A DNA stretch of 44,049 bases from Bacteroidota bacterium. Lineage in GTDB: Bacteria > Bacteroidota > Bacteroidia > Sphingobacteriales > Sphingobacteriaceae. The DNA lies in the NCBI GenBank assembly GCA_013286235.1, contig JABDGE010000005.1, positions 27,548-71,596 on the forward strand, in the 5' to 3' direction. The notes below the pieces were generated by a model, which was not told the DNA's origin, searched no databases, and saw nothing but the letters and a program-made list of their open reading frames with translations. The translations under genes were made by a program, and so were the position numbers. The first letter of the stretch is position 1. Each line of letters opens with the position of its first letter. Positions 16,208 through 25,166 of the stretch are shown one piece after another.

Positions 16208-17569
16208 ATGGCACGCAAATTATTGTTAGAGCATATTAAGGTAGAAGGAATTAACACCTTTGATGTTTACCGCAAAAAAGGCGGCTATGCTTCGGTTGAA
16301 AAAGCTTTAAAAACCATGACGCCCGATGCGGTTGTGGATGAAGTAAAGAAATCGGGCTTGCGCGGTCGCGGGGGAGCAGGTTTCCCAACGGGAATGAAAT
16401 GGAGTTTCCTGGCCAAACCGGAAGGTGTTGCCCGCTACCTGGTTTGTAACGCCGACGAATCGGAACCCGGTACATTTAAGGACCGATACCTGATGAATTA
16501 TATCCCGCATTTGCTGATTGAGGGGATGATCGTTTCCAGCTTTGCGCTGGGGGCAAAAACATCGTATATCTATGTGCGCGGCGAAATGATGCCGCAGATC
16601 AGGATACTCGAAAAAGCCATCGCCGAAGCAAAAAATGCAGGCTTTTTGGGCAAAAATATTTTAGGCAGCGGTTACGATCTGGAATTATACGTCCAGCCCG
16701 GGGCTGGAGCCTACATTTGCGGCGAAGAAACCGCTTTGCTGGAGTCGTTAGAGGGCAAGCGCGGCAATCCGCGCATCAAACCGCCTTTCCCGGCTATCGC
16801 CGGTTTGTGGGGTTGTCCTACCGTGGTGAATAACGTCGAATCGATAGCAGCTGTGGTGCCGATTATCAACGAAGGCGGCGAAGAATATGCCAAAATCGGC
16901 GTAGGCCGCAGCACCGGAACCAAGCTGATCTCCGCAGGCGGGAACGTTAAAAATCCCGGCGTTTATGAAATCGACCTCGGCCTGCCCGTTGAAGAATTTT
17001 TGTACTCGGATGAGTTCTGTGGCGGGATAGCAAACGGCAAACGCCTGAAGGCTGTTGTTGCCGGTGGGTCGTCGGTGCCGATTTTGCCCGCCAATTTATT
17101 TTTGAAAACGATCAATAACGAGCCCCGGCTAATGAGCTACGAATCGCTGGCTGACGGCGGTTTTGTAAGCGGTACCATGCTTGGTTCGGGCGGTTTTATC
17201 GCATTCGACGAGGATCAGTGCATCGTTCGCAATACCTGGAACTTTACCCGTTTCTATCACCACGAAAGCTGCGGGCAATGCTCGCCATGCCGCGAGGGAA
17301 CGGGTTGGATGGAAAAAGTGCTGCACCGCATGGAATACGGCCACGGCAAGTTGAGCGATCTCGACCTGCTGGTTGACGTTTCTAAAAAAATTGAAGGTAA
17401 TACGATTTGTCCGCTGGGTGATGCGGCTGCGTGGCCCGTGGCCAGCGCCATCCGCCATTTCAGGGACGAATTTGAATGGCATGTTACCAATGCTTCTGAA
17501 GCGGTGACAAGGAATTACGGGCTGGCGCATTATGCCGATCCGCTTCAAAAACTGGAAACTGCAGGCTAA
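16208..17569 (+). CDS. nuoF: NADH-quinone oxidoreductase subunit F
   Basis: It is the NADH- and FMN-binding 51-kDa subunit with [4Fe-4S] cluster N3. The 453-residue protein has the glycine-rich NADH motif [13 protein letters not shown], the FMN motif [19 protein letters not shown], and cluster ligands [12 protein letters not shown] (about residues 353-364) plus the distal cysteine in [10 protein letters not shown] (about 398). Start ATG lies 6 nt after the second small paralogue. It is followed by a Uma2-family gene rather than nuoG. Confidence 0.98.
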   Translation: MARKLLLEHIKVEGINTFDVYRKKGGYASVEKALKTMTPDAVVDEVKKSGLRGRGGAGFPTGMKWSFLAKPEGVARYLVCNADESEPGTFKDRYLMNYIPHLLIEGMIVSSFALGAKTSYIYVRGEMMPQIRILEKAIAEAKNAGFLGKNILGSGYDLELYVQPGAGAYICGEETALLESLEGKRGNPRIKPPFPAIAGLWGCPTVVNNVESIAAVVPIINEGGEEYAKIGVGRSTGTKLISAGGNVKNPGVYEIDLGLPVEEFLYSDEFCGGIANGKRLKAVVAGGSSVPILPANLFLKTINNEPRLMSYESLADGGFVSGTMLGSGGFIAFDEDQCIVRNTWNFTRFYHHESCGQCSPCREGTGWMEKVLHRMEYGHGKLSDLDLLVDVSKKIEGNTICPLGDAAAWPVASAIRHFRDEFEWHVTNASEAVTRNYGLAHYADPLQKLETAG

Positions 17570-17586
17570 CTGATATAAATTTGGCT

Positions 17587-18183
17587 ATGTACAATATTGA
17601 TGAGTTGGACCTTTCTAAAACGTATTCCTACGCTGATTATGTGTCGTGGCGTTTTGAAGAGCGCCTGGAACTAATCAGGGGGAAAATATTTAAGATGTGT
17701 CCTGCACCGAGCGGGGATCATCAAACTGTGACCGGTAACATTTTTGGCGAAATATATCAATTCCTGAAAGACAAACAATGCAGGGTTTTCATTGCACCGT
17801 ACGATGTCCGTTTGGTGAGGAATGAAAAAAGCGATAAAAAGGTCAAAACAGTGGTTCAGCCTGACGTGTGTGTGATTTGTGACCTTGCAAAGATAACTGA
17901 CCAGCGGAGCTGCCTGGGCGCTCCGGACCTGGTGGTTGAGGTTTTATCACCAGGAAATAATTCAAAAGAAATAAAAATAAAATACGATCTGTACGAGGAA
18001 TTTGGGGTGAAGGAATACTGGATGGTTTACCCGGATGAGCTTTCCTTAGTGAAATACGTTTTAAATAGCGAGGGAAAATTCAACCCAGAAGGCCGGGCTC
18101 TGACCCTGGGTGATAAGCTTACTACGCCCATACTGCCCGGATTTGAACTATCACTGGATGACGTCTTTCGTAATTTAATATAA
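17587..18183 (+). CDS. Uma2-family (DUF820) endonuclease-like protein
   Basis: This 198-residue protein belongs to the Uma2 family, which has a restriction-endonuclease-like PD-(D/E)XK fold and no firmly established role. Visible signatures are VQPDVCVICD, PDLVVEVLSPGN and KYDLYEEFGVKEYWMVYPDE; the Asp of QPD, the Glu of VEVLS and the following Lys are the expected active-site residues. I start at ATG 17587; a TTG six bases earlier is an alternative. It lies between nuoF (17 nt gap) and nuoG (5 nt gap) in the same orientation, so it is cotranscribed with complex I, which is odd for this family and suggests insertion. Confidence 0.88.
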   Translation: MYNIDELDLSKTYSYADYVSWRFEERLELIRGKIFKMCPAPSGDHQTVTGNIFGEIYQFLKDKQCRVFIAPYDVRLVRNEKSDKKVKTVVQPDVCVICDLAKITDQRSCLGAPDLVVEVLSPGNNSKEIKIKYDLYEEFGVKEYWMVYPDELSLVKYVLNSEGKFNPEGRALTLGDKLTTPILPGFELSLDDVFRNLI

Positions 18184-18188
18184 CATCA

Positions 18189-19184
18189 ATGAAAGTAACT
18201 ATAGATGGCATAGCCGTTGAGGTTGAACCCGGAACCACCATTCTTAATGCCGCGAGGCAGATAGGTGGCGATATTGTTCCGCCTGCTATGTGCTATTACT
18301 CAAAGCTAAAGGATAGCGGCGGTAAGTGCCGTACCTGCCTGGTTAAAGTGAGCAAAGGTTCCGAAAAAGATCCCCGTCCTATGCCCAAACTGGTGGCATC
18401 CTGCCGCACTACGGTAATGGATGGCATGGAGGTTCAAAATATTACTTCGCCCGAAGTTATTGAGGCGAGGAAAGGAATTGTCGAAATGTTGTTGATCAAC
18501 CACCCCCTGGATTGCCCCATCTGCGACCAGGCCGGCGAGTGCGATCTGCAGAACCTTGGTTTTGAGCATGGCGCTGTAAAAACCCGTTACGAGTTTGACC
18601 GCCGCACGTTTGAAAAGATCGACATTGGCGACAAGATACAACTGCATATGACGCGCTGCATCCTTTGCTACCGCTGCGTGTTCACCGCCGACCAGATCAC
18701 CAACTACCGGTATCACGGCATTTTAGGCCGCGGCGATCATTCCGAAATATCAACCTATATCCAACACGCAGTTGATAATGATTTCTCAGGAAATGTGATC
18801 GACGTATGCCCGGTTGGCGCCCTTACTGATAAAACCTTCCGTTTTAAAAACAGGGTATGGTTTACCAAACCGGTAGACGCACATCGGGATTGCGATCATC
18901 CGGGCTGCAATGGCAAGGTTACCCTTTGGTACAAAGGCGAAGAAGTGCTGCGCGTAACTGCCCGCAAAGACCAATATGGCGAGGTGGAGGAATATATTTG
19001 CAATACCTGCCGCTTTGATAAAAAGAAAACAGCGGATTGGGTGATCGAAGGGCCACGACATATTTCGGATAAATCGGTTATCAGCTCCAATCACTATGAT
19101 TTCATACCGTTGCCGGTAGTAAAAACAAACCTGGTATTGCAGGAAGCTAATAAAGAACAGTTTGAACGAGACACACGCTTATAA
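18189..19184 (+). CDS. nuoG: NADH-quinone oxidoreductase subunit G, short form
   Basis: It carries the electron-transfer clusters between NuoF and the quinone module. The 331-residue product has the [2Fe-2S] ligands Cys35, Cys47, Cys50, Cys72; the His105-Cys109-Cys112-Cys118 set; and Cys157, Cys160, Cys163, Cys207. Four further cysteines (235, 240, 271, 274) follow. The large molybdopterin-like domain of classical NuoG (about 700-900 residues in total) is absent; nuoH starts on the last base of the stop, so nothing was lost by frameshift. Short NuoG is, to my knowledge, usual in Bacteroidota. Confidence 0.93.
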   Translation: MKVTIDGIAVEVEPGTTILNAARQIGGDIVPPAMCYYSKLKDSGGKCRTCLVKVSKGSEKDPRPMPKLVASCRTTVMDGMEVQNITSPEVIEARKGIVEMLLINHPLDCPICDQAGECDLQNLGFEHGAVKTRYEFDRRTFEKIDIGDKIQLHMTRCILCYRCVFTADQITNYRYHGILGRGDHSEISTYIQHAVDNDFSGNVIDVCPVGALTDKTFRFKNRVWFTKPVDAHRDCDHPGCNGKVTLWYKGEEVLRVTARKDQYGEVEEYICNTCRFDKKKTADWVIEGPRHISDKSVISSNHYDFIPLPVVKTNLVLQEANKEQFERDTRL

Positions 19185-20227
19185 TGGGAATAGCAGAGTT
19201 ATTAATTAAAATAGCGCTGGTGGTGATCATTTTTTTGGTCAGCCTGGTAATTGCCATGTATTCCACCTATGCTGAGCGCAAAGTAGCGGCATTTTTGCAG
19301 GACCGTGTAGGCCCTGACCGGGCCGGGCCATTCGGAATTTTACAACCTTTGGCCGATGGCGGCAAAATGTTTTTGAAGGAGGAAATTATTCCTACCAATG
19401 CAAGTCCCTTTTTGTTTATCGCAGGTCCATCGCTGGCCATATTAACCGCCTGTATCGGTTCGGCCGTTATTCCCTGGGGACAACGGCTCACCATTGGCGC
19501 TTATACGTTTAACCTGCAGGTAGCCGATATCAACGTTGGCCTGTTGTACATTTTTGGCGTCATTTCGCTTGGGGTATATGGTATAATGATTGGCGGCTGG
19601 GCCTCAAACAATAAATATTCATTACTGGGCGCCGTCAGGGCCGCTTCGCAGAATATCAGCTACGAAATAGCTATGGGCTTGTCTATCATTGCGTTATTGA
19701 TGACTACCGGCACCCTTAGCATGCGGCACATTGCCGAACAGCAGTCAGGCTTCTGGCATGGACATTGGTTTACATGGAACGCATTCAGCCAGCCGCTTGG
19801 TTTCCTTATATTTATTGTATGTGCGTTTGCTGAAACTAACCGTTCTCCGTTTGACCTTCCGGAATGCGAAACGGAACTGATTGCTGGTTACCATACAGAG
19901 TACTCTTCTATGAAAATGGGTTTTTACATGTTTTCCGAATACATCAATATGTTTGTATCGTCGGCAGTCATGGCAACGCTTTATTTCGGCGGATACAACT
20001 TCCCCTTTATGCATCATTTGGGCCTTTCGGAAAATTGGGTGAGCATACTCGGCGTAATCGCCCTTTTTATCAAGATATTTGCCTTTATTTTCTTTTTTAT
20101 TTGGGTGCGCTGGACCATTCCCCGCTTCAGGTACGACCAGCTAATGGACCTGGGCTGGAAGGTGCTGATCCCCCTGGCTATCGCCAATATCGTTATTACG
20201 GGACTTGTTATTACTTTTTTAAAATAG
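19184..20227 (+). CDS. nuoH: NADH-quinone oxidoreductase subunit H
   Basis: It is the membrane subunit that joins the quinone site to the proton-pumping arm. The 347-residue protein has about eight helices and the signatures YAERKVAAFLQDRVGPDR near the N-terminus and AFAETNRSPFDLPECE in the middle, followed by ELIAGYHTEYS. It overlaps nuoG by one base (TAATG). Confidence 0.98.
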   Translation: MGIAELLIKIALVVIIFLVSLVIAMYSTYAERKVAAFLQDRVGPDRAGPFGILQPLADGGKMFLKEEIIPTNASPFLFIAGPSLAILTACIGSAVIPWGQRLTIGAYTFNLQVADINVGLLYIFGVISLGVYGIMIGGWASNNKYSLLGAVRAASQNISYEIAMGLSIIALLMTTGTLSMRHIAEQQSGFWHGHWFTWNAFSQPLGFLIFIVCAFAETNRSPFDLPECETELIAGYHTEYSSMKMGFYMFSEYINMFVSSAVMATLYFGGYNFPFMHHLGLSENWVSILGVIALFIKIFAFIFFFIWVRWTIPRFRYDQLMDLGWKVLIPLAIANIVITGLVITFLK

Positions 20228-20243
20228 ATTGAGGAGCTTATTA

Positions 20244-20741
20244 ATGGAACCATTAAGTAATAAACGGAAAGTACTTGAAGCAAAGCCGCTCAATTTTATG
20301 GAGCGGATCTATTTGCCGGCAATATTCCAGGGCCTTGCAATTACCATAAAGCACTTTTTCCGGAAGCCGGTAACCATCAGGTATCCCGAAGAGAAACGCG
20401 AGTACTCGGAAAATTTCCGTGGCATGCATTCGCTTAAACGCGATGAACACGGCCGCGAGCGCTGCACGGCCTGCGGTTTGTGCGCCCTCTCCTGCCCTGC
20501 CGAAGCCATCACCATGATTGCCGCCGAGCGTCAGAAAGGTGAAGAGGACTTATACCGCGAGGAGAAGTACGCAGCTGTGTATGAGATCAATATGCTGCGC
20601 TGTATTTTTTGCGGGCTTTGCGAAGAGGCATGCCCAAAGGAAGCGATTTACCTCGATGGTCCGCACGTTCCGTCAGATTACCTGAGGAAAGATTTTATTT
20701 ATGGCAAAGACAAATTAGTAGAGGCTCCCTTAAATCAATAA
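20244..20741 (+). CDS. nuoI: NADH-quinone oxidoreductase subunit I
   Basis: It holds the two [4Fe-4S] clusters N6a and N6b. Ligands are visible as Cys74, Cys77, Cys80, Cys84 (CTACGLCALSC) and Cys120, Cys123, Cys126, Cys130 (CIFCGLCEEAC). I chose ATG 20244 (165 aa) over an in-frame TTG at 20229 because GAGGAG at 20231-20236 is a well-placed Shine-Dalgarno sequence, rare in this window, for the ATG. A hairpin follows before nuoJ. Confidence 0.97.
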   Translation: MEPLSNKRKVLEAKPLNFMERIYLPAIFQGLAITIKHFFRKPVTIRYPEEKREYSENFRGMHSLKRDEHGRERCTACGLCALSCPAEAITMIAAERQKGEEDLYREEKYAAVYEINMLRCIFCGLCEEACPKEAIYLDGPHVPSDYLRKDFIYGKDKLVEAPLNQ

Positions 20742-20750
20742 AGAACTTTT

Positions 20751-20786
20751 ATACCTTTGCCCATCAATTTTAAGAGGCAAAGGTAT
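20751..20786. promoter_or_regulatory. Hairpin with embedded -7-like box between nuoI and nuoJ
   Basis: ATACCTTTGCC (20751-20761) pairs perfectly with GGCAAAGGTAT (20776-20786), an 11-bp stem with a 14-nt loop. The left arm contains TACCTTTG (20752-20759), a match to TAnnTTTG. It could be an RNA processing or attenuation point splitting the peripheral-arm genes from the membrane-arm genes, or an internal promoter. Confidence 0.55.
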
Positions 20787-20801
20787 TTGTAGATATTAAC
20801 C

Positions 20802-21299
20802 ATGAGTACATTTTACTTCATCGCATTTTTGTCCATATTTTTTTCGATACTGGTTATCACTGCGAAAAACCCTGTACACAGTATACTTTACCTTATTGTT
20901 ACGTTTTTCACCTTTACCATTCATTATATCTTAATGAATGCCCAATTTTTAGCTATCGTAAATTTCATCGTATACATGGGCGCTATATTGGTACTGTTCC
21001 TTTATACGCTGATGCTCATCAACCTGAATAAAGAGTCGGAACCCCGCAAATCAAACCTGGTAAAAATTGCCGGCTTTATCGGCGGCGGCTGTTTTCTAAT
21101 GACCATACTCGCGGCTTTGAAAGCCTTTAAAGTATCTCAGCCCGTTATACTTCGCGACCCCAATCTCGGATTGGTAAAAAACCTTGGGAAAATATTATTC
21201 AACGAATACCTGTTGCCATTTGAGGTATCGTCTATTCTGCTGTTATCAGCGATGGTAGGCGCGGTACTGCTGGCAACCAAAGACCATAAAACAACCTGA
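20802..21299 (+). CDS. nuoJ: NADH-quinone oxidoreductase subunit J
   Basis: It is a membrane-arm subunit with about five helices in 165 residues. The segment NAQFLAIVNFIVYMGAILVLFLYTLMLI is the typical NuoJ core with its conserved helix break. The stop overlaps the nuoK ATG by one base. Confidence 0.96.
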   Translation: MSTFYFIAFLSIFFSILVITAKNPVHSILYLIVTFFTFTIHYILMNAQFLAIVNFIVYMGAILVLFLYTLMLINLNKESEPRKSNLVKIAGFIGGGCFLMTILAALKAFKVSQPVILRDPNLGLVKNLGKILFNEYLLPFEVSSILLLSAMVGAVLLATKDHKTT

Positions 21300-21628
21300 T
21301 GCAAACGTTAACCACAAATATCCAGGCGATACCGATTAACCATTACATTTTACTGTGTTCGATCGTTTTTTCAATCGGCGTGATCGGTGTACTCATACGC
21401 AGAAATGCCATCATTATTTTTATGTCGGTTGAGTTGATGCTCAATTCAGTCAATTTACTGCTGGCGGCATTTTCCGTTTACAGGGGAGACGCAACCGGGC
21501 AGGTTTTCGTGTTTTTTATTATGGCGCTTGCTGCAGCCGAAGTGGCAGTAGGATTGGCGATCATTGTAATGATCTATCGAAACACAAGCTCGGTAGACAT
21601 TAATGTATTAAACAGGTTGAAGTGGTAG
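21299..21628 (+). CDS. nuoK: NADH-quinone oxidoreductase subunit K
   Basis: It is a small antiporter-like membrane subunit with three helices in 109 residues. The conserved glutamates are present in SVELMLNSVNLLL and AAAEVAVGLAI. It is coupled to nuoJ by a one-base overlap; a 143-bp gap with a palindrome separates it from nuoL. Confidence 0.97.
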   Translation: MQTLTTNIQAIPINHYILLCSIVFSIGVIGVLIRRNAIIIFMSVELMLNSVNLLLAAFSVYRGDATGQVFVFFIMALAAAEVAVGLAIIVMIYRNTSSVDINVLNRLKW

Positions 21629-21635
21629 AGCTGTG

Positions 21636-21700
21636 ATTTCGGATTTCGGCCCCGATAGCTATCGGGATTCGATTTCGGATTTTAGAATTTAGGTTTTTAA
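21636..21700. repeat. Palindrome CCCGATAGCTATCGGG with flanking word repeats
   Basis: A perfect 16-bp palindrome at 21651-21666 in the nuoK-nuoL gap is flanked by GATTTCGGATTTCGG on the left and ATTTCGGATTTTAG on the right. A 14-bp core copy occurs at 29587-29600 and a degenerate relative at 12650-12670. Each is next to a heptad or octad array. Confidence 0.8.
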
Positions 21701-21771
21701 TAAAGTTTTTAAATAAAATCCAAAGCGTTTCTAAGCCGGCGGGCTTAAGAGATTGCGCGGAGATAGCACAT

Positions 21772-23676
21772 ATGGACAAACTTATCTGGCTTATTCCTGT
21801 ACTGCCGTTAGCCGGTTTTATCATCAACGGCCTCGGTCGAAATACTTTGTCAAAGGGTGTCATTGGCTTTTTGGCCTGCCTGGTGGTATTGATTTCGTTT
21901 GGAATTAGCGCAGCCGTTTTTCTGCAGGTGCAAAGCACCGGCAGCCCTGTGAGTGTTACTTTGTTCCAATGGTTTGGCTGGGCTGATTTTAAGATGTCTT
22001 TTGCCTTTCTGATCGACCAGCTTAGCGCTTTAATGCTGCTCATAATTACAGGCGTCGGTTTCCTGATCCACCTGTATTCAGTAGGTTACATGAAGGACGA
22101 TGCAGGATTCGGTAAGTTTTTTTCCTATCTGAACCTGTTTATCTTCTTTATGCTATTATTGGTGATGGGTTCAAACTACCTGGTGATGTTTATCGGCTGG
22201 GAAGGCGTCGGGCTCTGCTCCTACCTGCTTATTGGTTTTTGGTACACCAATCCCGACTATGCCGATGCTGCCAAAAAAGCTTTCATCATGAATCGTATCG
22301 GCGATCTTGGTTTTATCATTGGCATATTTTTGCTGCTTTATTACTTCGGCAGCGTCAACTTCGCTGATATTTTCCCATATGCAGGAACCGGCAAATTTGT
22401 AGGCGCTCCCTATGTTTTGATCACCATCCTGCTGTTTGTTGGTGCAGTGGGTAAGTCGGCACAACTGCCCTTATTTACATGGCTGCCGGATGCTATGGCC
22501 GGCCCGACCCCGGTATCCGCGCTCATCCATGCTGCAACCATGGTAACCGCGGGTGTTTACATGATAGCCCGGTCGAATATATTGTTCACCCTGGCGCCCG
22601 ATACCATGCACGTAATAGCCATCGTTGGCTTAGCGACCGCCGTTGTAGCTGCTTTGATCGCCATAACACAAACCGACATTAAAAAAGTACTTGCATATTC
22701 CACAGTTTCACAGTTGGGCTACATGTTTTTAGGGCTGGGTGTGGGCGCCTATACCGGTGCATTTTTCCATGTGCTCACCCATGCGTTCTTTAAGGCCCTG
22801 CTTTTCCTCGGCGCAGGCTCTGTTATCCACGCCATGAGCGGCGAGCAGGACATGCGTAAAATGGGCGGCCTTAAAGGCAAGTTAAAAATAACATTTGCTA
22901 CCATGCTCATTGGCACGCTGGCAATTTCCGGGATTCCCCCGTTTGCGGGCTTTTTCTCTAAGGATGAAATACTTGCCCATGTATTTACGCAAAGCCCCAC
23001 CATGTACACGATCGGCGTAATTACGGCCATGTTCACGTCATTCTATATGTTCAGGATGCTGTACCTCACTTTCTACGGAAAATTCCGCGGAACGCACGAG
23101 CAGGAACACCACCTCCACGAGTCGCCGGCAAACATGACCATACCGCTTATTGTGCTTGCTGCACTTTCGGTAGTGGGCGGATTTATCGGTGTTCCCGAAT
23201 CCTTAGGCGGTCATCATTGGCTGGAGCATTTCCTGTCGCCTGTTTTCCAAAGGTCGGCAACCCTATTAAAACCGGAAGCCTCAGCCGGGGCGACCGACAT
23301 CGTGCTGATGGTGATTTCCGTTGCGGCGGCCTTAATTGCATTGGCTTATGCTTACGTTAAGTACGTAAAAAATTCTCACGTTCCGGTGTCGGATACCGAA
23401 CAACGCCCGGCTTTGGCCAATCTGTCCTATCACAAATTTTATGTTGATGAAATTTACGATGCGCTGATCCGTAAGCCGCTGGATGCTTTATCAGGATTTC
23501 TATACAATACCGTTGAAAAACTGGGCATTGACGGCATCGTTAACGGGTTGGGAAAAGGCACAATTGAAGCGAGTAAAGGGTTGCGCCTGCTGCAAACGGG
23601 TAACGTGGGTTTCTACATATTTATGATGGTGGTGGGGATCATCTCCATACTGTTGTGCATAGTGGTTAAATTTTAG
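21772..23676 (+). CDS. nuoL: NADH-quinone oxidoreductase subunit L
   Basis: It is the most distal antiporter-like proton-pumping subunit. The 634-residue protein has the Mrp-type core (GWEGVGLCSYLLIGFW, then FTWLPDAMAGPTPVSALIHAATMVTAGVY and HAFFKALLFLGAGSVIHAM) and a C-terminal extension with a final helix, matching the lateral-helix arrangement of the family. It follows nuoK after 143 bp and precedes nuoM by 23 bp. Confidence 0.98.
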   Translation: MDKLIWLIPVLPLAGFIINGLGRNTLSKGVIGFLACLVVLISFGISAAVFLQVQSTGSPVSVTLFQWFGWADFKMSFAFLIDQLSALMLLIITGVGFLIHLYSVGYMKDDAGFGKFFSYLNLFIFFMLLLVMGSNYLVMFIGWEGVGLCSYLLIGFWYTNPDYADAAKKAFIMNRIGDLGFIIGIFLLLYYFGSVNFADIFPYAGTGKFVGAPYVLITILLFVGAVGKSAQLPLFTWLPDAMAGPTPVSALIHAATMVTAGVYMIARSNILFTLAPDTMHVIAIVGLATAVVAALIAITQTDIKKVLAYSTVSQLGYMFLGLGVGAYTGAFFHVLTHAFFKALLFLGAGSVIHAMSGEQDMRKMGGLKGKLKITFATMLIGTLAISGIPPFAGFFSKDEILAHVFTQSPTMYTIGVITAMFTSFYMFRMLYLTFYGKFRGTHEQEHHLHESPANMTIPLIVLAALSVVGGFIGVPESLGGHHWLEHFLSPVFQRSATLLKPEASAGATDIVLMVISVAAALIALAYAYVKYVKNSHVPVSDTEQRPALANLSYHKFYVDEIYDALIRKPLDALSGFLYNTVEKLGIDGIVNGLGKGTIEASKGLRLLQTGNVGFYIFMMVVGIISILLCIVVKF

Positions 23677-23699
23677 AAGATTATCGTTTAAATTATAAA

Positions 23700-25166
23700 A
23701 TGACGGTTAGTATATTAATTTTTTTGCCGGTAATTGCTGCCTTAGTTGTCTTGTTGTTTAAAAACAATTGGGCCAAACATGCTGCTTTAACATTTTCCAT
23801 TGTCGAATTAATAATTGCCGGTATATTATTATCCCGCTTTGTGCCCGACGCCACCTTCCAGTTTGTAACGGATATCCCCTGGATACCAAAATTCGGGATC
23901 TATTTTAACGTTGGCATTGATGGCATAAGTATGATCATGGTGTTGCTATCCACCTTGCTTGTTCCGCTTATTATATTAACCACGTACCAGCACCAATACA
24001 AAAACGCCAATGTCTTTTACGCCCTCATCCTGTTTATGCAGGCCGGCATGCTGGTGGTGTTTACTGCCCTTGATGGATTTTTATTTTATGTGGGCTGGGA
24101 AGCGGCATTGATACCCATTTATTTCATCTGTTCACTTTGGGGCGGCCAAAACCGTATCCGCGTCACATTAAAGTTCTTTATTTATACCTTTTCGGGATCC
24201 CTGTTTATGCTCGTGGGTATCATTTTCCTGTACCTGCAAACCCCGGAAAAAACTTACGACATATTCCATTTTTATAATTTAACACTTCATCCGCTCCAGC
24301 AATCCTGGGTGTACTGGGCATTTTTCCTGGCCTTTGCCATAAAGATGCCGCTGTTCCCTTTTCACACCTGGCAACCGGATACATATACCGAAGCGCCCAC
24401 CGCCGGCACGATGATGCTTGGTGGCATTATGCTTAAAATGGGTATATATGGTGTTATCCGATGGATGATCCCAACCCTCCCGCTGGGTTACATACAATGG
24501 TTCAGCACGCCTTTGATCCTGGCTATTATAGGAATAGTCTATGCCTCAATTATTGCATTTACGCGTAAGGACGGCAAACGCCTCGTCGCCTATTCTTCCA
24601 TCGCACACGTAGGTTTGATCGCCGCAGGTGTATTCGCATGGACCTACTCCGGCGTCCAGGGCGCCATGATACAAATGCTAAGCCATGGCATTAACATCGT
24701 AGGGATGTTCTTTATTTGGGATATCATCAGCCGCCGCTTAAATACCCGCCGGATAGATGAGTTGGGCGGTATTGCAAAAGTCGCCCCTAAATTTGCCATC
24801 GCATTTCTGATCATCGTTTTAGGTACGGTGGCCCTGCCGTTAACCAATGGTTTTATCGGCGAGTTCATGTTGCTCAATGGTGTTTTCGAAGCTAATCAAT
24901 GGCTGGGAGTAGTCGCCGGGTTAACCATGATCTTAGGCGCGGTATACATGTTCCGCATGTATAAAAATGTAATGCAGGGCGAAACGAATGCCCTCACTGT
25001 CACGTTCACCGACATTAGTGGTTCCGAGACACTGGTGCTGGGGATTATTTGCGCGCTCATTATTGCCGTTGGCATTTACCCGCAGCCCATCCTTCATATT
25101 TCCGATGCAGCTGTTAAAGAATTAGTTCATACCGTAACGCTTAAATTTTCCCAGGTAAAACCATGA
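23700..25166 (+). CDS. nuoM: NADH-quinone oxidoreductase subunit M
   Basis: It is the second antiporter-like proton-pumping subunit. The 488-residue protein shows about 14 helices, the key glutamate in YVGWEAALIPIYF, the lysine in AIKMPLFPFHTWQPDTYTEAPT and the HGINIVGMFF segment. The nuoN start overlaps its stop (ATGA). Confidence 0.98.
   Translation: MTVSILIFLPVIAALVVLLFKNNWAKHAALTFSIVELIIAGILLSRFVPDATFQFVTDIPWIPKFGIYFNVGIDGISMIMVLLSTLLVPLIILTTYQHQYKNANVFYALILFMQAGMLVVFTALDGFLFYVGWEAALIPIYFICSLWGGQNRIRVTLKFFIYTFSGSLFMLVGIIFLYLQTPEKTYDIFHFYNLTLHPLQQSWVYWAFFLAFAIKMPLFPFHTWQPDTYTEAPTAGTMMLGGIMLKMGIYGVIRWMIPTLPLGYIQWFSTPLILAIIGIVYASIIAFTRKDGKRLVAYSSIAHVGLIAAGVFAWTYSGVQGAMIQMLSHGINIVGMFFIWDIISRRLNTRRIDELGGIAKVAPKFAIAFLIIVLGTVALPLTNGFIGEFMLLNGVFEANQWLGVVAGLTMILGAVYMFRMYKNVMQGETNALTVTFTDISGSETLVLGIICALIIAVGIYPQPILHISDAAVKELVHTVTLKFSQVKP

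Noticed and set aside
18189..19184. NuoG truncated by frameshift
   Set aside because: The protein ends naturally and nuoH begins on its stop codon, leaving no remnant of a molybdopterin domain.
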